DNA of 13,977 bases, taken from NCBI GenBank assembly GCA_041838515.1, contig JBGYPP010000072.1:1-13977 (forward strand). The letters are read 5' to 3'. Below the pieces are notes generated by a model. That model saw only the letters and a program-made list of their open reading frames with translations, did not search any database and was not told the origin of the DNA. Below are positions 7,624-13,884 of this stretch, in pieces. Every line of letters starts with the position of its first letter. Within the stretch, counting starts at the first letter, position 1. The stretch is from JBGYPP01 sp041838515 (GTDB lineage: Bacteria > Bacillota > Clostridia > Lachnospirales > Lachnospiraceae). The translations under genes and the position numbers were made by a program.

Positions 7624-7693
7624 TTTCTGCCGTTTCCCGGGGGGAATGGCAAAGCTGGAGTTGTGGAGAATGTCGTAAAATGGTTGGCAGAAA
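7624..7693 (-). promoter_or_regulatory. Possible SD-sequestering leader pairing of the glycosyltransferase mRNA
   Basis: On the minus strand, TTTCTGCC (7693-7686) is perfectly complementary to GGCAGAAA (7631-7624). The second arm overlaps the AGAAAGG ribosome binding site of the gene starting at 7614. The first arm falls within a few bases of the predicted transcript 5' end. Eight pairs across about 54 nt could mask the ribosome binding site. This is a structural inference from complementarity only. Confidence 0.35.
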
Positions 7694-7702
7694 TCTTTGC
7701 TT

Positions 7703-7730
7703 ATTATAGCGCAATCCCCAGGCTGCGCAA
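7703..7730 (-). promoter_or_regulatory. Promoter for the minus-strand glycosyltransferase
   Basis: Read on the minus strand, TTGCGC (7730-7725) and a consensus TATAAT (7708-7703) are separated by 16 bp. The predicted transcription start near 7696 would give a leader of about 80 nt to the start codon at 7614. Confidence 0.6.
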
Positions 7731-7741
7731 GGAGGGCGGCA

Positions 7742-7770
7742 TGGCCAAAAGCCCGCCTATGCGCTATAAT
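7742..7770 (+). promoter_or_regulatory. hprK: Promoter for the hprK cluster
   Basis: A consensus TATAAT lies at 7765-7770. At 17-bp spacing the -35 hexamer would be TGGCCA (7742-7747), a poor match, so an activator may help or the promoter may be weak. The leader to hprK would be about 75 nt. It contains a TCCGGC/GCCGGA hairpin (7789-7803) and the palindrome just before the ribosome binding site. Confidence 0.55.
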
Positions 7771-7828
7771 AGGAGGACATACGGGCGTTCCGGCGGAGCC
7801 GGAGGCCGGGCGGCGAATCATGTGTGAG

Positions 7829-7840
7829 GGCGTATACGCC
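7829..7840. promoter_or_regulatory. 12-bp perfect palindrome before the hprK ribosome binding site
   Basis: GGCGTATACGCC at 7829-7840 reads identically on both strands and abuts the AAAGGAGG ribosome binding site at 7841-7848. It could be a short operator or form an RNA hairpin beside the site. It could also be chance in GC-rich DNA. Confidence 0.3.
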
Positions 7841-7852
7841 AAAGGAGGAGAT

Positions 7853-8806
7853 ATGGCATTGACGGGTATGACCGTGGGTTTGCACAAGATCGTGGAGATT
7901 ATGAAGCTCGAAAATCTGATTCCAGAGATGGATTTGAGCAAGGTGCGCATCACCCAGCCGGACATCAACCGCCCGGCCCTGCAATTGGCGGGTTATTTTG
8001 AGTATTTTGACATCAACCGTATACAGGTGATAGGCTTTGTGGAATACACCTATATGCAGAGCCTGGACGAGGATAGGAAGCGGGAGATCTACAACCGCCT
8101 GCTCTCCCCGGAGATACCGGCCGTGGTTTTCTGCCGGGACATGAAGCCGGATGATCTCTTTCTGGCCACGGCCAAGGAGCACAATGTGCCAATACTGGCC
8201 ACCTCTAAGGCCACATCCTCCTTTATGGCGGAAATCATACGCTGGCTCAATGTAAAGTTGGCCCCCTGTATCTCCGTCCACGGTGTATTGGTGGATGTCT
8301 ACGGCGAGGGTGTGCTGATCACCGGCGAGAGCGGCATAGGCAAATCTGAGGCGGCGCTGGAGCTGATCAAGAGAGGACACAGGCTGGTGACGGATGATGT
8401 GGTGGAACTGCGCAAGGTCAGCGATTCCACTCTGGTGGGAACAGCTCCGGATATCACCAAGTACTTTATAGAGCTGCGGGGTATAGGCATAGTGGATGTA
8501 AAGGCCCTCTTTGGCGCCTCGGCGGTAAAGGATACACAGCAGGTGGATCTGGTCATACGTCTGGAGGATTGGGATAAGGATAAGGAGTATGACCGCCTGG
8601 GATTGGAGGAGAATTACACGGAATATCTGGGCAACAAGATCGTGTGCCACAGCATACCCATACGCCCGGGCCGGAATCTGGCGGTAATCTGCGAGTCGGC
8701 GGCTGTCAATCACAGACAGAAGAAGATGGGATACAATGCCGCCCAGGAGCTATATACCAGGGTGCAAAATTCTCTTGCCCGCAAGCGGGAGGGCAAGGAG
8801 GATTAG
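7853..8806 (+). CDS. hprK: HPr kinase/phosphorylase
   Basis: Bifunctional enzyme that phosphorylates Ser46 of HPr and Crh using ATP or PPi and removes the phosphate in the opposite state. In studied Firmicutes it is the sensor of carbon catabolite control and responds to fructose-1,6-bisphosphate and phosphate. The N-terminal domain includes TQPDINRPALQLAGYFEYF (about 35-53). SVHGVLVDVYGEGVLITGESGIGKSE (141-166) holds the P-loop GESGIGKS at 158-165. The acidic TDDVVELR lies at 180-187 and the family signature IELRGIGIVDVKALFG at 206-221. At 317 residues it is of normal length. Start 7853 follows AAAGGAGG at a short 4-nt spacing. ATG 7820 is in frame but adds 11 unconserved residues and lacks a good ribosome binding site. 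A likely partner, a Crh-like protein, is encoded five genes downstream. Confidence 0.97.
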   Translation: MALTGMTVGLHKIVEIMKLENLIPEMDLSKVRITQPDINRPALQLAGYFEYFDINRIQVIGFVEYTYMQSLDEDRKREIYNRLLSPEIPAVVFCRDMKPDDLFLATAKEHNVPILATSKATSSFMAEIIRWLNVKLAPCISVHGVLVDVYGEGVLITGESGIGKSEAALELIKRGHRLVTDDVVELRKVSDSTLVGTAPDITKYFIELRGIGIVDVKALFGASAVKDTQQVDLVIRLEDWDKDKEYDRLGLEENYTEYLGNKIVCHSIPIRPGRNLAVICESAAVNHRQKKMGYNAAQELYTRVQNSLARKREGKED

Positions 8807-8872
8807 CAATAGCTGCAAAGGACAAAAAGAGTTCCGCCGGGGGCGGAGGGCATCCAAGGAAGGAGGCAGATG

Positions 8873-9817
8873 ATGGCAAAGTGGGCATTTGGCGTAGACA
8901 TCGGAGGCACCAGCATCAAGTTAGGGCTGTTTGACAGTCAGGGCAATATGCTGGATAAGTGGGAGATCCCCACAGTGCTGGAGGGAGGCGGATCCAGGAT
9001 TCTGCCGGATACGGCGGCTTCCATATTGGCCAAGATAGAGGAAAGGGGATTGGACAAAGCCCAGATAGGCGGTGTGGGCGTGGGTGTGCCGGGTCCGGTG
9101 GACAGGGACGGCGTGGCGCTGATGGCGGTCAACCTTGGCTGGGAGCGCGTGGATGTACCCAAGATCCTGGGGGAGGCGCTGGGTCTGCCCGTGCGCGCCG
9201 GAAATGACTGCAACATGGCGGCCTGCGGTGAACGCTGGAAGGGCGGCGGCCAGGGGTACAAGGATCTGGTGGCCATTACGCTGGGTACCGGCGTGGGCGG
9301 CGGAATTATACTCAACGGAGAGATGGTCAGCGGCCGGGCCGGAGGCGCCGGGGAGATAGGGCATTTCCATATAGAAGACGATGAGGATACCGATTGCAAC
9401 TGCGGTTGCAGGGGCTGTGTAGAGCAGTATGCCTCGGCCACGGGCATAGTGCGGCTGGCCGGGAAGTACCTGGAGGCCCATCCCCAGGAGGAGAGCCTGT
9501 TGAGGGGTAAGGAGTACACGGCCAAGGATATCTTTGAGGCGGCCAAGGCCGGAGATGCCGCAGCCCTGCATACAGTGCATCGCTTTGGCGACTATTTGGG
9601 CAAGGCCCTGGCTACGGTAGCCAGCATACTGGATCCAGAGATCTTTATCATAGGCGGTGGCGTGTCCAAGGCAGGTGAGGTGATCTTTGACTACCTGCGG
9701 CCGGCTTTTGAGAGGCATACTTTTTCCGGAGTGCGGGGCGCAAAGATGGTCCTGGCGGCACTGGGCAATGATGCGGGCATGTACGGTGCAGCCAGCCTAT
9801 TCTTGATAGAAAAATAA
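8873..9817 (+). CDS. glcK: ROK-family glucokinase
   Basis: Predicted ATP-dependent glucokinase forming glucose-6-phosphate in the cytoplasm. The N-terminal GVDIGGTSIKLGLF (7-20) is the phosphate-1 motif. GVGVGVPGPVD (67-77) is a conserved ROK segment, and Asn111-Asp112 is the catalytic site (AGNDCNMAA). EIGH at 161-164 and CNCGCRGCVE at 175-184 together form the ROK signature with the structural zinc site. The product has 314 residues, typical of bacterial ROK glucokinases. Two ATGs are adjacent at 8870 and 8873; AGGAGG at 8861-8866 gives 3 or 6 nt spacing, so 8873 is preferred. It follows hprK by 66 bp, which includes a small TCCGCC/GGCGGA hairpin (8833-8847). Glucose is the most likely substrate from the subfamily pattern, but other hexoses or N-acetyl sugars are possible. 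Confidence 0.92.
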   Translation: MAKWAFGVDIGGTSIKLGLFDSQGNMLDKWEIPTVLEGGGSRILPDTAASILAKIEERGLDKAQIGGVGVGVPGPVDRDGVALMAVNLGWERVDVPKILGEALGLPVRAGNDCNMAACGERWKGGGQGYKDLVAITLGTGVGGGIILNGEMVSGRAGGAGEIGHFHIEDDEDTDCNCGCRGCVEQYASATGIVRLAGKYLEAHPQEESLLRGKEYTAKDIFEAAKAGDAAALHTVHRFGDYLGKALATVASILDPEIFIIGGGVSKAGEVIFDYLRPAFERHTFSGVRGAKMVLAALGNDAGMYGAASLFLIEK

Positions 9818-9832
9818 CAAAAAGGCAGGGTC

Positions 9833-10750
9833 ATGGAAATGGAATGGTTGGAGGAACTGGCAGCCCTGCTGCCGGAGGGCGGCCTTCAGGCCGGAGAGCC
9901 TATGTACAGGCATACCACCTTTGGCGTAGGCGGTCCGGCGGATGCCATGGCGCTGGTCCGGAGGGCGGAGGAACTGGCTGGAGTCCTGTCCTTTTGCCAT
10001 GGCCGGGGTCTGCCCTGTGCAGTCGTAGGCAAGGGCAGCAATCTGCTGGTGGGAGATCTGGGTTTTCGGGGCGTAATTATCAAGTTGGAGGGGGAATTTG
10101 AGGAGATAAGCAGGGAGGGCAGCCGGCTGGTGGCCGGCGGGGGGGCCTCCCTTTCCGGCTTGGCTGAGGCAGCGCAGGCGGCCTCGCTGACAGGCCTGGA
10201 ATTTGCGGAGGGCATACCCGGCAGCCTGGGAGGCGCCGTGCTGATGAATGCCGGAGCCTACGGCGGGGAGATGTCGACCTTGGTGAAAAGGGTGGAGAGC
10301 CTGGATGCCCGGGGCGGATTCCATGTGCGGAACCGGGAACAGATGGCCTTTGGCTATCGCTATAGCGCGCTCAAGGGCAGTGGGGAGATTATCACCAAGG
10401 TGGTCCTGGAGCTGGCGCCCGGGGATGCCACCGCCATAGCGCGACAGATGGCCGCGCTGGCGGCTAGACGGCGGGAGAGGCAGCCGTTGGACATGCCCTC
10501 GGCCGGTTCCACCTTTAAGCGGCCTGAGGGGCATTTCGCCGGAGAGCTGATCATGCGCTGCCTGGAGCCGGGATACGCCATAGGCGGCGCAGCCATATCA
10601 ACCAAGCACTGCGGCTTTGTCGTCAATACAGGGGGGGCCACTGCTGGGGATATACGCAGGCTGATAGAACATATACAGCAGAGGGTGCGGGAACGGACCG
10701 GAGTGTGGCTGGAGCCGGAGGTGATCATGCTGGGGGAATTCTCCCCCTAG
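9833..10750 (+). CDS. murB: UDP-N-acetylmuramate dehydrogenase (MurB)
   Basis: FAD-containing reductase that uses NADPH to convert UDP-GlcNAc-enolpyruvate to UDP-MurNAc, the second committed step of peptidoglycan precursor synthesis. HTTFGVGGPAD (27-37) and VVGKGSNLLVGDLGFRGVIIKL (64-85) form the FAD domain. EFAEGIPGSLGGAVLMNAGAYGGEM (123-147) is the central signature. YRYS at 175-178 carries the catalytic Arg, PSAGSTFKRP at 222-231 the proton-donating Ser226, and LEPEV at 293-297 the final Glu296. The type II (Gram-positive) layout and 305-residue length are normal. AAAGG at 9821-9825 gives 7-nt spacing to ATG 9833. It lies 15 bp after the glucokinase gene, so it is most likely in the same transcript. 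Confidence 0.97.
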   Translation: MEMEWLEELAALLPEGGLQAGEPMYRHTTFGVGGPADAMALVRRAEELAGVLSFCHGRGLPCAVVGKGSNLLVGDLGFRGVIIKLEGEFEEISREGSRLVAGGGASLSGLAEAAQAASLTGLEFAEGIPGSLGGAVLMNAGAYGGEMSTLVKRVESLDARGGFHVRNREQMAFGYRYSALKGSGEIITKVVLELAPGDATAIARQMAALAARRRERQPLDMPSAGSTFKRPEGHFAGELIMRCLEPGYAIGGAAISTKHCGFVVNTGGATAGDIRRLIEHIQQRVRERTGVWLEPEVIMLGEFSP

Positions 10751-10776
10751 CCGGCTTGGAAAGCAGGGAGGGGAGT

Positions 10777-11649
10777 ATGGGTTTTTTGGTGGTGACCGGC
10801 ATGAGCGGCGGCGGCAAGACCACAGTGCTCAAGATGTTGGAGGATATGGGCTATTACTGTGTGGACAATCTGCCTATATCTCTGATCGGTGCCTTTGCTG
10901 ATCTTCTTTCCAGGCAGTCGGAGGGGGCAAGGGCTGCCCTGGGTTTGGATGTGCGGGCGGGAGAGTCCTTTGGAGAGCTGCTGCAGGTGCTGGATATGCT
11001 GGAAAAGCAGGGGCATAGTGTGCAGATCCTGTTTTTGGAGGCCTCTCTGGAAACGCTGGCCATGCGGTATAAGGAAACCCGGCGCACCCATCCTCTATCC
11101 CCCGGAGGAATGGTGGATGAGGGCGTGGCCAAAGAGAGGCAGTTCCTGGCGCCTATACGGCGTCGGGCGGACTATGTCATAGACACCAGCCATTTGCTGA
11201 CCAGGGAGCTAAAGGAGTACCTGGCCAAGATCTTTCTGGAGGAGCAGGCATACCAATCCCTGATGGTTACGATATTCTCTTTTGGATTTAAGTATGGGGC
11301 GCCCAGGGATGCGGATCTGGTCTTTGATGTGCGTTTTTTACCAAATCCTTTCTACGTGGAGGATTTGAAGATGCAGACGGGCCTGGATGCGCCGGTGCGG
11401 GACTATGTCCGCTCCTTTCCGCAGACAGGGGAATTTTTGGCCAAGCTGGAGGATATGGTACGCTTTCTGCTGCCCCATTACAGGGCAGAGGGCAAGAGCC
11501 AGCTGGTTATAGCCATAGGCTGCACCGGGGGGAAGCACAGAAGCGTTGCCATGGCCCAGAGCCTGTATGACAGCCTGCGGGGACTGGAAGCCGCATTTGG
11601 ATTTAAGGTATTTCACAGGGATATAGAGAAGAATGTCCAGAGGCAATGA
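10777..11649 (+). CDS. rapZ: RapZ/YvcJ-family nucleotide-binding protein
   Basis: P-loop protein of the RapZ (YvcJ) family. In E. coli it is an RNase adaptor controlling GlmS mRNA; in Bacillus YvcJ binds and hydrolyses nucleotides and affects competence, so the role here is inferred only by family. The Walker A motif GMSGGGKTT is at residues 8-16, followed by DMGYYCVDNLP (23-33). The C-terminal domain carries VRDYVRSFPQTGEF and the conserved IAIGCTGGKHRSV signature. From ATG 10777, with GGGAGGGGAG immediately upstream, it has 290 residues, as expected. The longer frame from 10705 overlaps murB and is not conserved. In many Firmicutes this gene is followed by yvcK and whiA; here whiA follows directly after 16 bp. 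Confidence 0.95.
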   Translation: MGFLVVTGMSGGGKTTVLKMLEDMGYYCVDNLPISLIGAFADLLSRQSEGARAALGLDVRAGESFGELLQVLDMLEKQGHSVQILFLEASLETLAMRYKETRRTHPLSPGGMVDEGVAKERQFLAPIRRRADYVIDTSHLLTRELKEYLAKIFLEEQAYQSLMVTIFSFGFKYGAPRDADLVFDVRFLPNPFYVEDLKMQTGLDAPVRDYVRSFPQTGEFLAKLEDMVRFLLPHYRAEGKSQLVIAIGCTGGKHRSVAMAQSLYDSLRGLEAAFGFKVFHRDIEKNVQRQ

Positions 11650-11665
11650 GAAAGGCGGGGAGGGG

Positions 11666-12490
11666 ATGTCATTTTCCCAACAGATCAAGGAGGAACTCCT
11701 GGCCGCTTGGGGAAAAGGGCGGCATTGCCACCAGGCCGAGCTGGCTGCGCTGTGGCGCTACGGCAGCGGGGAGGCCTGGAGGGAGGGCAAAGCCCCATAT
11801 GTACAAAAGGGCTTTACATTGTGCAAAAAAGCATATAAGATAGACAATGATCCGGTAGGCCACATGCAAATCCTGGGAGAGCAATGGGAGGCTCTGCCCA
11901 CAAGGGATTGTTGCAAGCGGGCATATTTGCGGGGAGCTTTTTTGGCGGCGGGCAGCGTAGCAGATCCCAAGGGCAAGTCTTACCATGGGGAATGGGTGTG
12001 CAGGACCAGAGAAAAGGCCAAAGATTTGCAAGGCCTGGCTTTGGAATACCAGATACCCATACGCCTGAGCCAGAGAAAGGGCCAGCATATAGCCTACCTC
12101 AAGGATGGGGAGGGGCTGGGGAATTGGCTCCGCCTGATGGGAGCATATGCCGCCTCAATGGAGTTGGAGAATTGCCGTATTCTAAAGGAAGTGCGGGAAA
12201 ATGTCAACCGTCAGGTCAACTGCGAGAGCGCCAATCTGGCCAAGACTATGGAGGCCTCGGCCAGGCAGCTGCGGGACATACGGCGCATACAGCAGGGTCT
12301 GGGGCTGGCCAAGCTGCCGCCCCAACTGCGGGAATTGGCTCTGGCCCGGCTGGAGCATGGGGATCTGAGCCTGCAGGAGTTGGGCGCGCTGTTGGATCCG
12401 CCTGCCGGCAAGTCTGCGGTAAATCACAGAATGCGGCGTTTGTCTGAACTGGCCGGAACCTTGGGGGAGCCGGACTGGCTGGGGGAGTGA
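11666..12490 (+). CDS. whiA: WhiA-family DNA-binding regulator, short form
   Basis: WhiA joins a degenerate LAGLIDADG homing-endonuclease fold to a C-terminal helix-turn-helix. It controls sporulation septation in Streptomyces and affects division or chromosome segregation in Bacillus. The N-terminus SFSQQIKEELLAAWGKGRHCHQAELAAL is the family start. RDCCKRAYLRGAFLAAGSVADPKGKSYHGEW lies at about 95-125 and ELENCRILKEVRENVNRQVNCESANLAKT at about 171-199. The C-terminal helix-turn-helix region ends with DPPAGKSAVNHRMRRLSELA. At 274 residues it is shorter than the usual roughly 300-320. The loss appears to be in the first LAGLIDADG-like half, between LAALWRYG and RDCCKRAYL. ATG 11666 follows GGCGGGGAGGGG; upstream ATG 11633 lies inside rapZ. 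Assignment is firm; the effect of the shortening is unknown. Confidence 0.92.
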   Translation: MSFSQQIKEELLAAWGKGRHCHQAELAALWRYGSGEAWREGKAPYVQKGFTLCKKAYKIDNDPVGHMQILGEQWEALPTRDCCKRAYLRGAFLAAGSVADPKGKSYHGEWVCRTREKAKDLQGLALEYQIPIRLSQRKGQHIAYLKDGEGLGNWLRLMGAYAASMELENCRILKEVRENVNRQVNCESANLAKTMEASARQLRDIRRIQQGLGLAKLPPQLRELALARLEHGDLSLQELGALLDPPAGKSAVNHRMRRLSELAGTLGEPDWLGE

Positions 12491-12552
12491 ACTATGGACG
12501 GCAGCTACGGTAAGGCAGCGGCCAGTTGGCAATAGGGGAAGGATGAGGAGTT

Positions 12553-12810
12553 ATGAAACAGAGAACAGTGCAGGTGTGCTTGCAAAATGCTTTTGAAGCC
12601 CGGCCCTTGGCGGAATTGGTCCAGGTGGCCAGCAAGTATAAGAGTCAGATTTATCTGGAGGCGGCCGGCAAGAAAGTGAATGCCAAGAGCATTATGGGCA
12701 TGATGACCCTGGGATTGGAAACAGGGGAGAATTTGCTGGTTTGGGCCGATGGGGAGGACGAGGAAGCGGCAGTGGACCGTATGGAGTCCTTTCTGGCCAG
12801 TGGAGTGTAG
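12553..12810 (+). CDS. Crh-like HPr-family protein lacking His15 (Glu15, Ser46 kept)
   Basis: An 85-residue HPr-fold protein. In a PTS phosphocarrier the active-site segment reads GLHARP with His15 accepting phosphate from enzyme I. Here residues 13-18 read AFEARP, placing Glu (codon GAA at 12595) exactly at position 15, with Arg17 and Pro18 retained. The regulatory segment KKVNAKSIMGMMTLG is intact and puts Ser46 (codon AGC at 12688) where HPr kinase acts. It therefore should not carry sugar phosphate but could be a Ser46-P regulator, as Crh (Gln15) is in Bacillus, where it is a CcpA corepressor. KVNAKSIMG and the GEDEEAAVDRMESFL C-terminus resemble Crh closely. It is 62 bp after whiA, with GAGGAG before the ATG, in the same cluster as hprK. 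Family membership is certain; the Crh-type role is inferred. Confidence 0.9.
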   Translation: MKQRTVQVCLQNAFEARPLAELVQVASKYKSQIYLEAAGKKVNAKSIMGMMTLGLETGENLLVWADGEDEEAAVDRMESFLASGV

Positions 12811-12811
12811 C

Positions 12812-12840
12812 TTTTCCTTTTATGCCCCTTGGGGTATAAT
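12812..12840 (+). promoter_or_regulatory. fba: Candidate fba promoter
   Basis: A consensus TATAAT lies at 12835-12840. The -35 position at 17-bp spacing (12812-12817, TTTTCC) is weak. CCCC-TT-GGGG at 12825-12834 adjoins the -10 box and may matter for regulation. Transcription would start near 12847, about 48 nt before the start codon. Confidence 0.5.
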
Positions 12841-12855
12841 GGAGATACTGTAGGG

Positions 12856-12872
12856 GGAGCAACGGTTGCTCC
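12856..12872. promoter_or_regulatory. Palindrome in the fba leader, possible operator
   Basis: GGAGCAAC-G-GTTGCTCC is a perfect inverted repeat with 8-bp arms and a single central G, located between the fba -10 box and its ribosome binding site. The size and odd-centred AACGGTT core are reminiscent of LacI-family operators, but it does not match the CcpA cre consensus well. As RNA its arms could also form a hairpin. Confidence 0.45.
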
Positions 12873-12894
12873 AAGCACAGAATGGAGGTAGGAT

Positions 12895-13758
12895 ATGCTG
12901 GTATCTGCAACAGAAATGCTCAAAAAGGCTAAGGCCGGACACTATGCCGTGGGCCAGTTCAACATCAACAACCTGGAGTGGACCAAGGCCATACTGGAAA
13001 CTGCACAGGAGAATAATTCACCCGTGATTCTGGGCGTGTCCGAGGGTGCAGGCAAGTATATGGGCGGTTACAATGCGGTAGTGGGCATGGTAAACGGCTT
13101 GCTCAAGGATATGAAGATTACCGTACCTGTGGCCCTGCATTTGGACCACGGAAGCTTTGAGGGCTGCCAGCAATGTATGGAGGCTGGTTTCTCCTCCATT
13201 ATGTTTGACGGCTCCCATTATCCCATAGATGAGAATATAGACAAGACCACCAAGATCGTGGCCGAGGCCCATGGCAAGGGCATATCTGTAGAGGCTGAGG
13301 TGGGTTCCATAGGCGGCGAAGAGGACGGCGTAGTGGGCATGGGCGAGTGTGCAGATCCCAAGGAGTGCAAGGCCATAGCCGATCTGGGCGTGGACTTCCT
13401 GGCGGCCGGCATAGGCAATATCCACGGCAAATATCCCGCCAACTGGCAGGGTCTGAGCTTTGAAACCCTGGATGCCATCCAGCAGCTGACTGGCGAGCTG
13501 CCCCTGGTGCTGCATGGCGGGACCGGCATACCTGTGGAGATGATTCAAAAGGCTATCTCCCTGGGCGTGGCCAAGATCAATGTAAACACGGAGTGCCAGC
13601 TGGCCTTTGCCGATGCCACCCGGAAGTACATTGAGGCCGGCAAGGATCTGGAGGGCAAGGGCTTCGATCCCAGGAAGCTGCTGGCTCCCGGCACCAAGGC
13701 CATCAAGGCTACGGTAAAGGAGAAGATGGAGATCTTTGGCTCTGTGGGCAAGGCTTAA
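12895..13758 (+). CDS. fba: Class II fructose-1,6-bisphosphate aldolase
   Basis: Zinc-dependent aldolase that reversibly cleaves fructose-1,6-bisphosphate to dihydroxyacetone phosphate and glyceraldehyde-3-phosphate in glycolysis and gluconeogenesis. LHLDHG at 81-86 holds catalytic Asp84 and zinc ligand His85. EAEVGSIGG (133-141) supplies the conserved acidic segment, GNIHGKY has His177 and LHGGTG has His207 as the other zinc ligands, and KINVNTECQ is the phosphate-binding strand. At 287 residues it is of the normal FbaA-like length. The related tagatose-bisphosphate aldolases share the fold, but this has the common glycolytic pattern. GGAGG at 12884-12888 precedes ATG 12895. It has its own candidate promoter and leader palindrome and ends before a long hairpin. 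Confidence 0.95.
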   Translation: MLVSATEMLKKAKAGHYAVGQFNINNLEWTKAILETAQENNSPVILGVSEGAGKYMGGYNAVVGMVNGLLKDMKITVPVALHLDHGSFEGCQQCMEAGFSSIMFDGSHYPIDENIDKTTKIVAEAHGKGISVEAEVGSIGGEEDGVVGMGECADPKECKAIADLGVDFLAAGIGNIHGKYPANWQGLSFETLDAIQQLTGELPLVLHGGTGIPVEMIQKAISLGVAKINVNTECQLAFADATRKYIEAGKDLEGKGFDPRKLLAPGTKAIKATVKEKMEIFGSVGKA

Positions 13759-13801
13759 GTAAAGAGCCAGGCATAGGCCTCAAGGACAGATGGGGATAGA
13801 A

Positions 13802-13850
13802 AAGGGGGTGTTGCAGTAATGATTTTTAATCATTATTGCAACACCCCCTT
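13802..13850. terminator. 23-bp hairpin after fba, possible bidirectional terminator
   Basis: Positions 13802-13824 pair with 13828-13850 around a TTT loop, with a single G-T wobble. The plus-strand tail after it (TTAACTTTGTG) is a poor T-run. On the minus strand the tail reads TTTTC, so it may serve the gene coming from the right as well. The GGGGGTGTTGCA arm also resembles insertion-sequence termini. Confidence 0.65.
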
Positions 13851-13884
13851 AACTTTGTGTAAAGAAAAAGGGCATCGCGCTAAC

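Larger units (their letters stand above)
7702..7771. repeat. Inverted 12-bp repeat carrying two divergent -10 boxes
   Basis: TATTATAGCGCA at 7702-7713 is the exact reverse complement of TGCGCTATAATA at 7760-7771. Each arm contains a TATAAT pointing outward, one for the glycosyltransferase and one for hprK. About 46 bp lie between the arms, so the two promoters sit back to back with overlapping upstream regions. Confidence 0.75.

Noticed and set aside
7153..7827. Plus-strand open frame of 224 codons inside the glycosyltransferase gene
   Set aside because: Gln/Gly/Ala-rich low-complexity translation antisense to convincing membrane helices.
7757..8713. Long minus-strand open frame (318 codons) opposite hprK
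   Set aside because: It mirrors the hprK coding sequence, has no ribosome binding site or known motif, and arises from GC-rich codon structure.
12494..12535. 13-codon mini-ORF between whiA and the Crh-like gene with a GGGGGAG upstream
   Set aside because: No attenuator structure or run of regulatory codons; too short to support as a gene or leader peptide.
12856..12872. Reading the fba leader palindrome as a CcpA cre site
   Set aside because: Only the AACG core fits; the flanking TG and CA positions of the cre consensus are not present.
13802..13850. CRISPR repeat or array
   Set aside because: Only one hairpin unit, with no regularly spaced copies.
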